Positions 12,756 to 25,081 of a stretch of DNA of 64,000 bases are shown piece after piece. Every line of letters starts with the position of its first letter. Within the stretch, counting starts at the first letter, position 1. The DNA is from Brienomyrus brachyistius (lineage: Eukaryota > Chordata > Actinopteri > Osteoglossiformes > Mormyridae): the NCBI RefSeq assembly GCF_023856365.1, contig NC_064543.1:10953459-11017458 (forward strand). Reading direction: 5' to 3'. The notes under the pieces are model-generated. The model was given only the letters and a program-made list of their open reading frames with translations. It was not told the origin of the DNA and did no database searches. The position numbers and the translations under genes are program-made.

Positions 12756-15700
12756 TTAAAAGATGGGGATGTAGTTGTCAATCTTGGCCCGGTGCCTCTG
12801 GGCGATGCACTCGGCGATCCACACGATGTTCCGGCACTCCTGTTCCTTCAGCTTGACGTAGGCGTAGAACACGCTGAAGTGGAACTGGTTCAAAAAGGCC
12901 AGCTTGTTCAGCTTCACCTGCCAGCCGAGAGAGAGTCACCGTGACCTGTCAGGTCCCACTTTCACCCCCTGGCAGTCAAACCAAAGCAGCACCTTTGGAA
13001 ACTCTCACCCCCACTTGCATAGCATTGCCAACTGGACCAGAACCAGAATACCATGGAAGTCCCATACAAATATTAACAGTAAAGCACTGTCTAATTATGC
13101 AGACTAATTTCTTCCCAGATGTTACCTGTGACAGCCTAGAGCAGAGAATAAGACATCAGCTGTCCACCTACTTCGCACAACCTGTCTCAACACAGTCACA
13201 CTGCTCACCTCATGCTCAAAGAATCTGTCTTCTAGTGTCTTGTCTCCTGGGTTACTGCCCGCCCCTTCAAAGAGCAGCTTGTATTCCTTCAGCAAAGCAG
13301 AAACATGTTTTTATATGACAATCCTACATCACAGCAGATATAATACCAAGCAACAAATTGTCCTTTTCAAAAGCTGCATGCGTACTCTGACTGATTTGAT
13401 ATCATTCGTGTCACTTTAACAGACTGGATATCCATTTCAGCAGCAGCACATTAAATTCTGGAGATTTCTGTGTGATCTTTCATCAGGCCCAGATGACCAG
13501 TCTCAGGGAGCTGACTAGAGATGCGGGTTTCCAGGTTTGCATTTGAAGCATTTTTTTTTTCACTCAACTCAGCAACTCAAAGAACCGCAGTAATGAAATA
13601 ACATTTAAAGTTCCCTTTTTTTTAGGGAAATGCAAAGCGTGGGAATTTACGGCAAATTCTCTCTACTGGATTGTTAATCTACCAGAGGAGAAGGATGATA
13701 AAAAAACACTAACAGCTAGAGTCTGAGCACCGAACGAAACAGCCTTTTGAATGAGTGCAATATTAGCACAGTCAAACCAAAACAAATACAAGCCCACCGA
13801 AACGAAAATTAATTGAAAACACAGAACCGTCTCTCTACTGTATTGTCTTCCTCTGAAAAAAAGTTTGATAAATTTGACCCTTCGGCTGCATGTGGGCCAG
13901 GGCATGGCGTTCACAGGAAGTAGACACTCACGGGGTAGTACTCGGCCACGGCCTTGACCTGCTCATAGTCATCCGCCCTGGCCAGCTGGGCCAGCCCCTC
14001 AGGGTACAGCTTGCCACAGTGGGGGAACAGCTTGGCTCGGTCCTCTTTGGACAGCTCAGTGCCGAACGAGTTGATAGTGATGATGAAGGCTCTGCGGTCA
14101 GCCTCGAACTGGTCATGCCATAGTGGAGGGGTGGGGGGGGCGGCAGAAACAAACATGAACATATAGTTCCATTTGCTATAAATATTTTATTCTCACTGCA
14201 TACTTGCACAATTGCTCATATTTGCACAACGTGATTGTACAGCAGCATACAAGTCTACGCTGACTACACTGTCAACATATTTGTACTGTTTCTCATAGCG
14301 CATAGTCTAATGTTAAAATGCACAAATTAAATTGTATAATATATTGTTGTATGACACCTCTGGGACCCGGGTTCGAGTCTCCGCCTGGGTCACATGTGTG
14401 TGGAGTTTGCATGTTCTCCCCATGTCGTTGTGGGGTTTCCTCCGGGTACTCCGGTTTCCCCCCACAGTCCAAAAACATGCTGAGGCTAATTGGAGTCGTT
14501 AAATTGCCCATAGGTGTGCATGTGTGAGTGACTGGTGTGTGAGTGTGCCCTGCGATGGGCTGGCCCCCCATCCTGGGTTGTTCCCTGCCTCGTGCCCATT
14601 GCTTCCGGGATAGGCTCCGGACCCCCCGCGACCCAATAGGATAAGCGGTTTGGAAAATGGATGGATGGATGTATATTTTCGCAGCCCCCCTAATATGCCC
14701 CCAAGTCTTTTTAGTAGTTTAGTTTATCTTATTGTCTGGTATACAGATGCTCCTCTACTTACGAGTGAGATACGTTCCGAACGGCCGTTTGTAACTTGAA
14801 ATGTTCGTAAGTCAATATTCAAGATCATTTTAAGGGTATACGCAAGTACTAAGAACTAGGGTGCTGGGAGTACGTACGCTACGCTGCTGCGCGGTGGGAG
14901 TAGTGGTCAGAAGTCGTACTACGTAGGCGGAATAAAAACACGTATAAAAAAAATTTGATGCTGCGGACAGGAAACAGGAGCCCAAGGAACATAATTTGGA
15001 CTTACAGTGCTCTTCATTCGGATGTTTGAAAGCTCGTAAGCTGACAGTTCATAAATAGAGCAGCATCTGTATGTATATTTAGAGATATATGTGTACAGGT
15101 ATAATTGCGCTGTTGTCCTGTTGTGTTGTATGTTGGACGTTATTTAGTTTCACTGTGTGCTTTAATGTACTTAGTCGACATGACAATGAAGCTCACTACT
15201 GCTACTGCTGCTTAGGGTGGTTCTGGGGCAGTTCTGGTCCGTCCGTAAAAGCGACACAGCCATTACTTACTTCAAGGATGGGGCACATTGTGTCTGCAGT
15301 GGTTCCTCCGAGGGATGAACAGAACTTGTAGAAAGACTCTAAATATGCCTGCAAAGCAAAATACCAGATCTCAACTATTTTTGGTTTCACATCATCATCG
15401 TTTAGATATTTAAATAATGGTAATTGAGTGCAGCTCAGAAATCCAGTTTGATTTTGGGCCTTTTCTTACCTTATACAGAGTGTTCCTTATAATCTCAATA
15501 TTCATTTCATCCAAGTCCTGCTCAGATATGCAGTCTTGGAAAAAGGCAGCTGGAATAGATACAGATAAAAATAAAATGCTGGTTAAAATTCAAACACCAT
15601 GCCTGAGGACGGCATACTGGTATCCGTTAATGTTTCTAAACCTTGAACAATCCTCAATAAAGCAGTCACAATACTTTAAGGCTTTATCGGAAAGAGGGAA

Positions 15701-18700
15701 GATTGTTTCCATCTTGTGACACTTCATGACACTTTTTATGGGCTGGTCTGGCATCCTCTAATGTCATAAAGGTTAAGTAACTTACATTTCCTTTTTCCAG
15801 TATTCGACTGGGCTGGGTAATAACATAACACACCCCCATCACAGACTACATTTACAATGACTGAGATCATACTACAAATGTGTCATTTACAGGACGGAAT
15901 ATCAATGAGTCAGAATCAACCAACAAAGAGACAGACCATAATGGAAATGTATACAAAACATGCAAGTGCACATGTGGGCAGGCGCGCGCACACACACACA
16001 CACACGATATATAAACAGGATGAAGATAAACACACAGGACAGAAAATCACACAAAGAAGCAATAACAACTGATAGCAGGCAAGAAAAAGATGGAAGTTCA
16101 TATGCATCACACGTTTATGACAGCTACTTTGACTGGCAATAGAATTCCTGGATTTTTAAAACTGGCAGTTTTTTTGCAATATATAGTTTTTACATACAAT
16201 AGTCGTGTCAGACTAGCAGCTGTCTCAGGCCAGTTTCGCCCCTTTTATGGTAGTAATCCAGCACTCATTCACTGGTACAGAATAAATGTCAAAAACCATG
16301 TTTAAACCTACTAGCTACAATAAATCACAGCGAGAAGCAGCGTGAAACTGCCACCTGCGGTACATTCTGTCCGGACATCATAAAGAGTTCAATAAAAAAA
16401 ACAGGGAATATTTTTCCATCTGCAAAGCGAATTTTCAAGTTAAGCAGATTTAATTCCTCGCAGAAGGTTTTTTGGATTTAAATGAAGCCAATTTGGCCTG
16501 TAGTTCCAGCACGAGCCGTCTGCACGGCAGCCCACATGCGGCTCTGGTGTGGGAGCCGCGGCAGGGTGGAGGCACAAGTGTTAAGGGCTGTATCTGGCGA
16601 TGCACAGAAAGCCTTTTTTTTTATTAAGAGAACTGGGTTACTCCTCTTCAAAACAATACTGATAAATGCCCTAAAAAAATAATGTCACACGTACTTCAGG
16701 AGTGTTTCAATAGAGATGAGGTGAGGCCTGTTGATGCTCAAACAATCAGGCTCCTGTTTATATATGCATCAGTGTCATGCCCGGCTCGTCCGCTCCTCCT
16801 GTGTGCCACGGCCCCTGCTTACCCACGTGTGTTTCCCGAATTGTACCCAGCTGTTTCCGTTTGCTGTCATTCAGTCTGGTGTATTTAAGTCCTGGTCTCC
16901 CCAGTTTGCTTTGTCTGTCATTGATGTTAGTGGCGTTACATGTCTCCTGCTCCCCGTTACCTCATTAAACCCCCGTTTTCCTGTTATCCCGCTTGCCTGC
17001 CTGCTCCTTCCATGCCCTACCGCACGATCGCCGCTTACCTCCGCGACCGGTCGTGACAATCAGGCCCCTCATACATAACAGGGGAGCTTACTGAGTAATT
17101 AAAGCATAGAGCTGCAAATGATGGGTCCCGCCACCATCAGTAAGCTGCATGCTCACCAGCATTATTAGCATTAACGAAAACGAAAAGAAAATCTAAATAA
17201 AATAGATTTAGATTAAAAACTACCCTTAAACAAAAACTATCAATATTGCTTCTGAAACTGAAATAAAATATATAAAAAAACATGCTTTTCATTACTGCTT
17301 TCAGTACCACTTTACAATAAGACTCCCTGTCACCACTTGTAAATGGTAGTAACTCATTAATAAAAAGAAAAGAGTGTTTATGACTTGTCTAAAAATGTTG
17401 AGATGTGGCACCCTGTTTTCTAATACTGCTCAGTTAAAGTAATGATTTCTTTATTTTTGATGACCTTTAACCCTACCTGCAAGATGTTTGGCTCATTTTG
17501 AGGATATTAGTATATAACATGCACTTCACACTCATGTAGGACTCTCTGAAGATCACACATCAATAGCTCTACAACTTTCAGTGTATCCCTTGAACTTAAA
17601 CTGAAATTAAGATACATAAAAACTAAAACAGAAATAAACTATTAATATAAACACTAAATAAAATTAAACCACACAAACTAAAACTGGACTGCAAATAAAA
17701 TTTGAAAATAATATAAAATACAGGCTAAATTAAAAAAAAATAAAAATAAACTGTAAATAGCAGAGCTCACCGAGGGGCGTGTCCACCAGGATGGCGTTGT
17801 AGAGTTCAGCAGGTGTCTGGGCGATGTTGACAGCCTCCATCTGCTCGAAGCTGCCCAGCGGGTGGCACTTGGGGACCAGCTCAGAGATGGAGCGCTGGTG
17901 CAGGGTGCCCGTGATCAGCAGGATGACATTGTCGATCATGTAGCTGTACCTAGACATGGGCGAAGGGGCGGGGCACAGAGACATTAGTCAGAACAAACCA
18001 CAAGCCTCAAGGCATGCCAACCACTCTGCTACTAACAGGAAATACAAGGCTTTTTACACTCAAAATGAGGCACACATTGTCAATTAACAGTGTAATAGCT
18101 ACCAGTTTCAAATTTATGTTAGGAAAATAATATACATTTCTAAGAGGCTGTACATATTTCATCTCCCTGCCTTTTGCTTACTGGGAAAGCCTACAGGCTT
18201 GCTGCGACTGAGAACTGGAAAAGTAGTTATGGATGGATGGATATTTGAACAGCTGCTGGCTTTCAGAATTTAAGAATGTGGCAATTGTGGCAAAGAAGAT
18301 CAGACGTCGTATTCATTTATTCCACCAGTCCCTTGTCACCGATGAGAGTTAAAATGGATAGGTTGTGTTTGGTGACCACAGTATTTCAAATGTTTTAGAT
18401 GCCATCATGCATGCTTGTGAAAGCCATGTTGGTTCAGCCCTCCTCATTTGAGTCTGGAGGTTCTCTGTGTTTTCTTGTCAGAAAAAAATTGCATTTTTTT
18501 GTGCTTTTGTTCCCATGGTAATCCCTGTCCTGTCCAGTCTGTCCTGAAAGGGACATCTATCTGATGCCCAGGTCACGTCACCCTGATATACATCCTTAAT
18601 AGAAGGATTGTCACTGAGACTTTTATTGCCGCTCTGGTTCCTTTAGGCTTACGTGATGAAGTCCAAGAAGCTAGCGAGCGGCTCGTAGGACTGGTTCCTC

Positions 18701-19651
18701 ATGTGACGAAACTCCACCACCATCTTCTCCTTCAGCTTGTCGTCGATGACAGACACAGTGAGTGGCGAGGCCTCGTTGGCCAAGAAGCTCCCATAGTCTG
18801 TGCTCTGCAGATGCAGCTTAAGGTCTGAAGGTGCAAATACATACAAATATATGAATAACCAGAGGTCCACCATCACGAACCAACAGAGAATTTTATATTT
18901 AAAGACATAACAGTCCTGAAATATAAATAAATTATAGGTAACAGAAATATTTTTATGAACGAGGACAAAATGCAGCAGAGTAGAAATCAACATTGAATAT
19001 GACAATTTGATACTTTACTGTTCGGGTTAAGGTGATTTTTTAAATGATTTTTTCCATTTTACTAGTGAAAATAAATAAAATGACAACTTCAGGATGCTAG
19101 AAGGGCTAACGAAGGGCACAGCATTAAATCGTTAAACCAATAACCGGGCGAACTGGATGCCATATTAGTCAGCATTGCTTAACAGTCAGGAGGGTTGATT
19201 CAAACTATAACCCAATATTCCGCTCCGGATTACCCAGCTTTCAACAAGGAAAACGTCAACGACAATGTCATGTAATATCAGAAAACACAGGATACCCTCA
19301 TCGTTATAATGTTTATCAGCAGGGGCTAACACTGCTATTAGCAATGCTAAAAACCAGGCTATAACATTTTCCGGCTCTGTCATCTAAAATCCAATCGTAC
19401 GCGAAACCTTTGATGGACGTATGGATACGGTTTAGATCCACAACAAAAACACGACCTCGTCCGACAGAGTATTTTAAAGTGAAGGCCTAGAAAAGCCTGC
19501 AGATCGCTCTGTCTTACTTACCCTCCAAGGTTTCACATTGCACCAGGTTGAGATAGTCGCCCTGTGAAAGGATCCCAGCCTTAAAACCTCTCACCAAACC
19601 CTCCAAGTAACCATTGTCCACGTTAAAGTACAGCTCGGGGAATGTGGGCAT
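12756..19651 (-). CDS. ATP6V0D1: V-type proton ATPase subunit d1 (complete, 8 coding exons)
   Basis: Subunit d of the membrane V0 sector couples the central rotor of the V-ATPase to the c-ring; the complex acidifies lysosomes, endosomes and synaptic vesicles. Coding exons on the minus strand: 19,522-19,651; 18,653-18,824; 17,771-17,949; 15,470-15,549; 15,271-15,348; 14,... (13,932-14,108); 13,209-13,286; 12,756-12,917. All junctions are GT-AG and phases agree; the sum is 1,056 nt, or 351 residues plus stop, the same length as human ATP6V0D1. Diagnostic text includes [58 protein letters not shown] and the C-terminus NYIPIF. Similarity is much closer to d1 than to the tissue-restricted d2. Introns of 121 to 2,221 bp hold a solo LTR (intron 3) and a SINE plus a pogo-like MITE (intron 5). 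No broken residues were seen. Confidence 0.97.
14352..14670 (+). repeat. tRNA-derived SINE in ATP6V0D1 intron 5
   Basis: Lacks the first ~25 bp (A box) but keeps a B box GTTCGAGTC at 14,371-14,379, the body 'tggagtttgcatgttctccc', and the 3' end 'ggataagcggtttgg' with a GGAT repeat tail. It lies antisense to the host gene. Confidence 0.8.
14744..15069. mobile_element. pogo/Tigger-like MITE with TA target duplication
   Basis: Left end CAGATGCTCCTCTACTTACG and right end (reverse complement) CAGATGCTGCTCTATTTATG form terminal inverted repeats. The 326-bp element is flanked by TA at 14,742-14,743 and 15,070-15,071, as expected for Tc1/mariner/pogo insertion. It has no transposase frame and sits in ATP6V0D1 intron 5, next to a SINE. 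Confidence 0.75.
15982..16005 (+). repeat. (CA)n microsatellite in ATP6V0D1 intron 3
   Basis: About ten CA repeats preceded by GCGCGC. Confidence 0.85.
16773..17058 (+). mobile_element. Solo LTR (Gypsy-like) with ATCAG target duplication
   Basis: Begins TGTCATGC and ends TCGTGACA, so it has TG..CA termini. It is flanked on both sides by the exact 5-bp repeat ATCAG (16,768-16,772 and 17,059-17,063). It contains a TATA-like GTATTTAAGT (16,881-16,890) and an ATTAAA followed by CCCCCGTTTT near 16,963. These match LTR architecture (promoter, then poly(A) signal). No internal region remains, so it is a solo LTR left by LTR-LTR recombination. It lies antisense inside ATP6V0D1 intron 3. Confidence 0.8.
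17160..17760. repeat. A-rich low-complexity stretch in ATP6V0D1 intron 3
   Basis: Two blocks dominated by AACTAAAA/AATAAAA words (17,170-17,285 and 17,590-17,760) flank an unremarkable 300-bp core. Such 'actaaaac' simple sequence is common at decayed fish transposon ends. No precise family could be assigned. Confidence 0.4.
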
Positions 19652-19860
19652 GCTGGTGTTTTTCTAATACGTCCAATCTGAGGTAAATGAACCGGGGTTC
19701 GGCTCCTTCCAAAGGTACGCAGACGTAGCTTCAGGAAGAGACCCTGCGGATGGCGGCACGTCACGTGACCCAATCATATGATTCGGCACATCGTCATCCT
19801 ACGTCACCACAGCGGCTGCGGTCGCGCTTATTACTCCAAGCGGAGTAATAAGCATTAATA
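19652..19860 (-). promoter_or_regulatory. ATP6V0D1 promoter region with CLEAR-type E-box
   Basis: The region just upstream of the start codon is GC-rich relative to its flanks. It holds GTCACGTGAC at 19,760-19,769, a perfect palindrome identical to the CLEAR consensus bound by TFEB/TFE3/MITF. A CCAAT word at 19,770-19,774 directly abuts it, and a CRE-like TACGTCA lies at 19,800-19,806. No TATA box was seen. V-ATPase genes are established CLEAR-network targets; use of this site in this fish is inference. Confidence 0.65.
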
Positions 19861-19864
19861 CTCC

Positions 19865-20515
19865 AAGCAGAGTGGTTGTTGCATCCCTGTTTTTATAATT
19901 GTTGTAGTTGTAGTATAATTTACTTAGATGGGACTTTCTTTTAAAATAGACGTTTTAAAGTTGAATACCTTAGCACAGCCCGAGAACATGAATTCGAATT
20001 GGCAGCATTTATGAGCTCTCTCTGCTAAAAACCGGTGACTTCCGACACGCAATATACATTTTTATATTTAAAGACGGACTATAGCCCCGAATTCCCAAGG
20101 GAGCCGTATTTTCTCGTTTGATGAGTCGCCCATTTATGTTAATACTATCATGTGGTATTGAAGGTATTTAAATGTAATTTATTAAATTGTCTAAATTATA
20201 TATTTACATACAATATCTAATCTATATGTAGAGAATTGAAACATTTTTATATATAATACTTAACGTTAATATATTTGCCGCGCAAAAAACATTAATATAT
20301 TTGCCTTCAGGTTTCTGTACATCGTTGCACCATTAGGTGGCGAAAGAGAGTGCATATCGGCGGTGAGCTGCATCGTACAGTTCGGTCCAGAATGCGCTGA
20401 AACCGAAATCCTTCATTCAAAAACGAGAAATAAACGTTCACAAACGACACATATCCTCTTATATGTTCTGACATGTATCTTGAATCGATTGCTTCTTTTC
20501 TTTTGACAGAGGTTT
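19865..20515. other. AT-rich intergenic stretch
   Basis: No gene was seen. The 20,160-20,300 part is strongly AT-rich and carries a near-duplicated 'attaatatatttgcc' word about 30 bp apart. Confidence 0.4.
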
Positions 20516-20518
20516 CTA

Positions 20519-21115
20519 TTGGTTGGATTTTGGGTCGTTAAATGTTTCACAACGCTCTTATTCCGAAGACGAAATCAATATAAGGACATTTACATCAGGA
20601 GATGCCGGACCAGAGCAACCAGGGTCGTCAAAGACCCGTCTCACTCCAGTAACGGCCTCTTCCATCTGCTTCAATCAGGCAATCGCTTCAGGAGTGTTAT
20701 GGCAAAAACTCAGCTCAGGAGAAGCCTCTATCCTCAGGCCATAAGACTCCTAAATCAGGACATACCACCACAGCTTAACTGTGTTCATAATAACACACTC
20801 TGACCTCTCAGGGAACTTCCACTCCCTGCTGTTATGACATCTCTGTGTTATGCCTATTTACCTCAACAACAAAATATGTATGTATATTCTATTATATTGC
20901 ACACTGTACAGATACTGTGTACAATTATAATGTTTATTTGGGTATATTTTTTCTGTGTATTTTCACTGCCTTAGCCTTACCCTTTTCGTATTTATCTTTA
21001 ACTCAATTCGTTAAATGTTACTGTACGGTCTCAGGATGAAATCAGGGTACATTTCACTACATGTTATACTTGTATAACTGTGTATGTGACAAAGAATCTT
21101 GAATGTTGAAAAATC
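20519..21115 (+). mobile_element. 3' end of an L2-like LINE
   Basis: The frame at 20,560-20,780 reads IRRCRTRATRVVKDPSHSSN, then GLFHLLQSGNRFRSV, then SLYPQAIRLLNQD. This is the conserved C-terminal tail of fish L2-type reverse transcriptases. A 3' UTR of about 300 bp follows, ending near 21,105 in 'gtatgtgacaaagaatcttg', close to the end of the copy at 3,150-3,810. It is 5'-truncated with no RT core. Confidence 0.75.
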
Positions 21116-21119
21116 TGGA

Positions 21120-22239
21120 AGGCAGACTACCTGGGGGAAAGTATACAGGCTGAATAAAAGAAGTGATATATGGATGAGAATCCATAATCTTCTCTTTAGC
21201 CAGAAGTCCTGGCTCCACTTTGTTGATCTGAAATACTGTCAGTAGAAAGTGAAGAAAATAATAAGTTATAAATAAGGGGAAAAAGGAAATGTTTTACACA
21301 TTTTCATTTTGGAGTGAGATGGCTGTGAAATTACTTCCTTCATAAACTTTCAGTGGAGAAAAATAACTCCAGGCACGAGTGCATGTTTGTTCCAGCCAGT
21401 TCAATTCGGTCCATTTAAGTTCATTCTTGCACAGCTTCTGTACAATCTCAGTTTTCCCAAAGGACAATTTATTGTTGATAATCAACAGTTATCGAAGGGC
21501 TCCAAGAACAGAGTGGGGAATTCCCAAAGAGAGGTTTCACGATCTGATTTTATTAAAACATCTCTGTGGTATCGGTCCCAAGAATCCTGGAGGATATAGA
21601 GTAGAGAAGTTGCTTGACCTGCCTAAATAAAATGTTTCTGTGTTTTGGTGTAAAACTCTAGAACTGTAATCTATGCAAATATATGGCATAGGAACAAGAA
21701 TCTGAACTATATTCAGTTAACTAGTATGTGGAGGGTGTAAGATACCCGTAACTTAGGGTCAAAAAGCTTAGGGTGTGAATGTTTAATATTATGTATTTAA
21801 TGGTTTAACTGTATTGTTATCAACTAGAGATAACTAAAAGTTTTTGAAGTATATTGTGATTGTATGTTTTGAGATGAAATAACTTAGATAATTAACAGAA
21901 AGCAATTAAAATTTTTCGATTCATATGTGTAAACTAACTGTCGCTGTTGCTGAGATTATTGCTTAATGACGAGAGGAAGCGATCAAAACTCATTTTACTA
22001 TTAAAGGCACAGTACTGTTGTATTATTCTTGTAGCAGCTACCAAGGCATCAAACAATTGCAAAAGAGTATTCTGAATATATAAAAAACATTATTCAAAAC
22101 ATCAAATACCATACATTTTATGACATTTAGATAACTAAACCTGTGTATATTAAAATTGTATATAAAAAGGTCAGCGAGTGCTTGAATGTTTTCTTATATA
22201 ATTTGTTGTCCTACTGCCTTTTTATATTAAGTTAGGACT
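21120..22239. other. AT-rich intergenic stretch
   Basis: Nothing recognisable; short frames only (up to about 80 codons) without homology that I can name. Confidence 0.4.
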
Positions 22240-22244
22240 GTGGT

Positions 22245-22511
22245 TGAAACGTCCTTCCCATCATGTCCGCCTGACCCTCCTGGATGGGGCCCTGATGAGC
22301 CACACCTGTTGCTTGTTACCCCTCGTTAGTCCGTGTATTTATGCACCTGTTTGTTTCATCAGCCCCAGTGTGGTTGTTGATGTTGTGCCTCCTGTCCATG
22401 ACCTTCCCCCCTACTAGCCTTCTTGTTTTGACCCCTCGTGATCCTGGTTGTTTCCCTGCTCCCATTCAGTTAATAAAACCCCATTTTACCTAATAGCCAT
22501 ATGCTGTGACA
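22245..22511 (+). mobile_element. Solo LTR (Gypsy-like) with GTGGT target duplication
   Basis: Begins TGAAACGTCC and ends GCTGTGACA (TG..CA). Exact 5-bp repeats GTGGT flank it at 22,240-22,244 and 22,512-22,516. Inside are a TATA-like GTATTTATGCACCTG and an AATAAAACCCCATTTTACC poly(A)-type word, parallel to the LTR at 16,773-17,058. Length is 267 bp with no internal region. Confidence 0.78.
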
Positions 22512-22516
22512 GTGGT

Positions 22517-24430
22517 GATCTAGACCATCTCAGCTGTGCACTGTGGTTGGTTGGGGAATGACTCAGAGTCACCAGTCCACCCTAGTAAGAATAAACCAGA
22601 CCTTGTAGAACACATGCTGCACAGAATTGGGGCCAAATATGAAGCACGACTCTGGAGATCCATGCTCATCCCTGAAACACCGTGCTTCATAAAGTGTTTT
22701 TTTCACGCTGTTAGGAGAGCATGAAGGCCAAGGCAGGTTTCGTGGTGCATAAATCTGATTTGTCTGTGACCACACAAGGGTTATCTTTCATTGCTGATAA
22801 AACCACTGTTGATAAGAGTGGACTTATCTTGTCATCTCTCAAGGCCTGGATGTTCACCAGGTTGCCCTGAAGGATGACAAAGAGGGGCATTTCTGACGCA
22901 AACAGGGTGCCTTACACCAACTGATTTTGTTCACACTTGGCCCATAGTGAGAAGGAAATAAACCTGCTGATTTTCCCTATTTAACCGCCCCCCCCCCCCC
23001 TTGTGGTGTTGTGCACAGAGAAGGACGTTGGGAAGAGAGGTGAGCTGCAGCTTCGCGGAAGAGAACAATAGTCACCTTTTCACATTCTCAAGGGTTAGGG
23101 GAGGACAATCTCAGTGAGTTTGAAAATTCACAAATGATACTTGGGTCCATTATCAGAAATGCAAAATTAATGGCAGTAACAAGTTTTAAAATTACTGCAA
23201 GAAATGCGAGATACACGGTCACAGACGGGATGCACGGCTGCCGAGACAAGATGCGCAACGTACCCAAGCCAAGATGCCTACAGTAGATGTTTTTTTTTTT
23301 TTACTAAAAACTGCTTCTAATATTATAGCATGCATTCAACCTGTTACACTGACAAATATTAAATGACAGTGATATAGGCCTACTATATGATTTTATGTGA
23401 TCCAAATCATTTTTAGTAGGCTATTGTTCATATGTTTTGGCTTACGCATCATCTGCAAGGTTCTGCGATCTTTCAGCAAGCTCCAAAAATATTGCCATTC
23501 ACATGTTCATGGTTAACTCGCAGATGTCCAAAACTGCTATTGTTAAGTTTACGTCTTTGAAGGTGTTACTGTTTCATAAATAAAAAGGCACGCAAAGCAT
23601 TGTTTTGGTGAATTGCTGAATGGTAATGACTGCGGGAGAAAGCTCAGAAAGGAGAGCTGGCTCACTCCATTCTCACCTGGGTAAATTTGGTTCCATCTAC
23701 AACTCGGACACAGCTTTCAAGCACAAACAGAAGTATGCATTGCGGGTGCAGGCTGCACCTCTACCCCACACTGGGGAAATACAGCACCAAATTGGTGTCT
23801 GATGCCGATTCCCTCCTTTTGGAAGAGAGGCAACAATATCGCAAATGACGCCCATGACTGGATAGTGGTATTGAGGCTCAGCTAACACTGCGGTGGTCTG
23901 CGGGAACCACCCATTGGGTTACGAATTACAAATTTTCACAAAATTTCACTGCCAAATATTTTATGCTCTTCTAGCATTCTTTGTGACCTTCATAAAGGCT
24001 ATGGAAGCTATTTTATTACTTTTCATCGCTAAAAGTTGAGATCTGTGAGGTTTCTTCACAGGCAGGCTTGATCGTGGCTTGTGGATGTGGTATTAACTGC
24101 AAAACATTCACAAGCTGACCAGGAGCCCATGTCATGCGCATTGTTCCAGTCCACTAATAGTGAAAACATACTTAAAATATTTAAACTTTATTTGTATGTA
24201 GTTTGATCTCTAATTGTCAAACCCATACAGTAACATTAAAAAGTAATAGATTTTTAATTTTTCCCCATAGTTTTCTTGAATAAAGGCTCTCAGCAAGAAT
24301 GGCTTTTAATTCTTTGAGTAAAATATCAAATTATTTTGATTAGGATTGGGGAAATGTGTTGTGTGGAGTAAGAATATGTAATAAAATTATTTATTTAACA
24401 GAAATGTGGAGTCAGAATTGGCACGTTTAG
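22517..24430. other. Intergenic stretch
   Basis: No gene was recognised. It contains a 13-C run (22,988-23,000) and a T run near 23,291-23,302. Frames at 22,536-22,775 and 23,620-23,888 are open on both strands and look like chance. Confidence 0.4.
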
Positions 24431-24439
24431 GATTGATGA

Positions 24440-25080
24440 GGCAGTTCTTACAGCGGGGTATGGCGGAGTGACACACGATCCACGCTGCGGCTTTCAGAAA
24501 ACAGGGAACTTCACTGAGGCTGAACCGAAAAAACAAGAAACAAAAGGAACCATGGGGGGTCTAAACACAGGCAGGTAGAAAAACAAGAACAGGATCAAGC
24601 ATAACGACTAACTGGAGAAGAGAGTAAGGGCAGGCACTTAAATACACATGATTAACTAACAAGGGATAGATGTGTGCAATAACCACAAAACAAAAGACTA
24701 GGGACAATGGGGAACAGGTGAAGGTAATCACAATCAAACACTGGGGATTAAGGGCAACACAGAAGATTCAGGGAACATAAGTGAGATACACAACTACAGT
24801 ACATATACACAAGGATAACCAGGAACAAAACAGAAAAGCAAGGACCAATTCAGAAATAACATGAATGCAAGGAACTAACTAGGGGAAAAAAACAAACTCA
24901 AAATAAGGGAGTTCGGTTCTCAGCCACTCACTTAGCCCATTCAGCCACACGACGTCCCAGGGGAGCACACTAGGGACAGAACAGGCCTGGAAAACAATAA
25001 GAGACAGGATAGCCAGCGACACCTACTGGCCAAACAGCAAAATGACCTACTGAAAGGCAATACTGGGACCAGTCCTGACA
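24440..25080 (-). mobile_element. LTR-like element, boundaries uncertain
   Basis: Read on the minus strand it starts TGTCAGGACTGG and contains the TATA-like GTATTTAAGTGCCTG (near 24,648). It has the pyrimidine/T-rich composition of the two solo LTRs described elsewhere. I could not find a matching 5-bp target duplication next to the end at 25,080, so the far end and the solo-LTR status are inference. Confidence 0.45.
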
Positions 25081-25081
25081 G

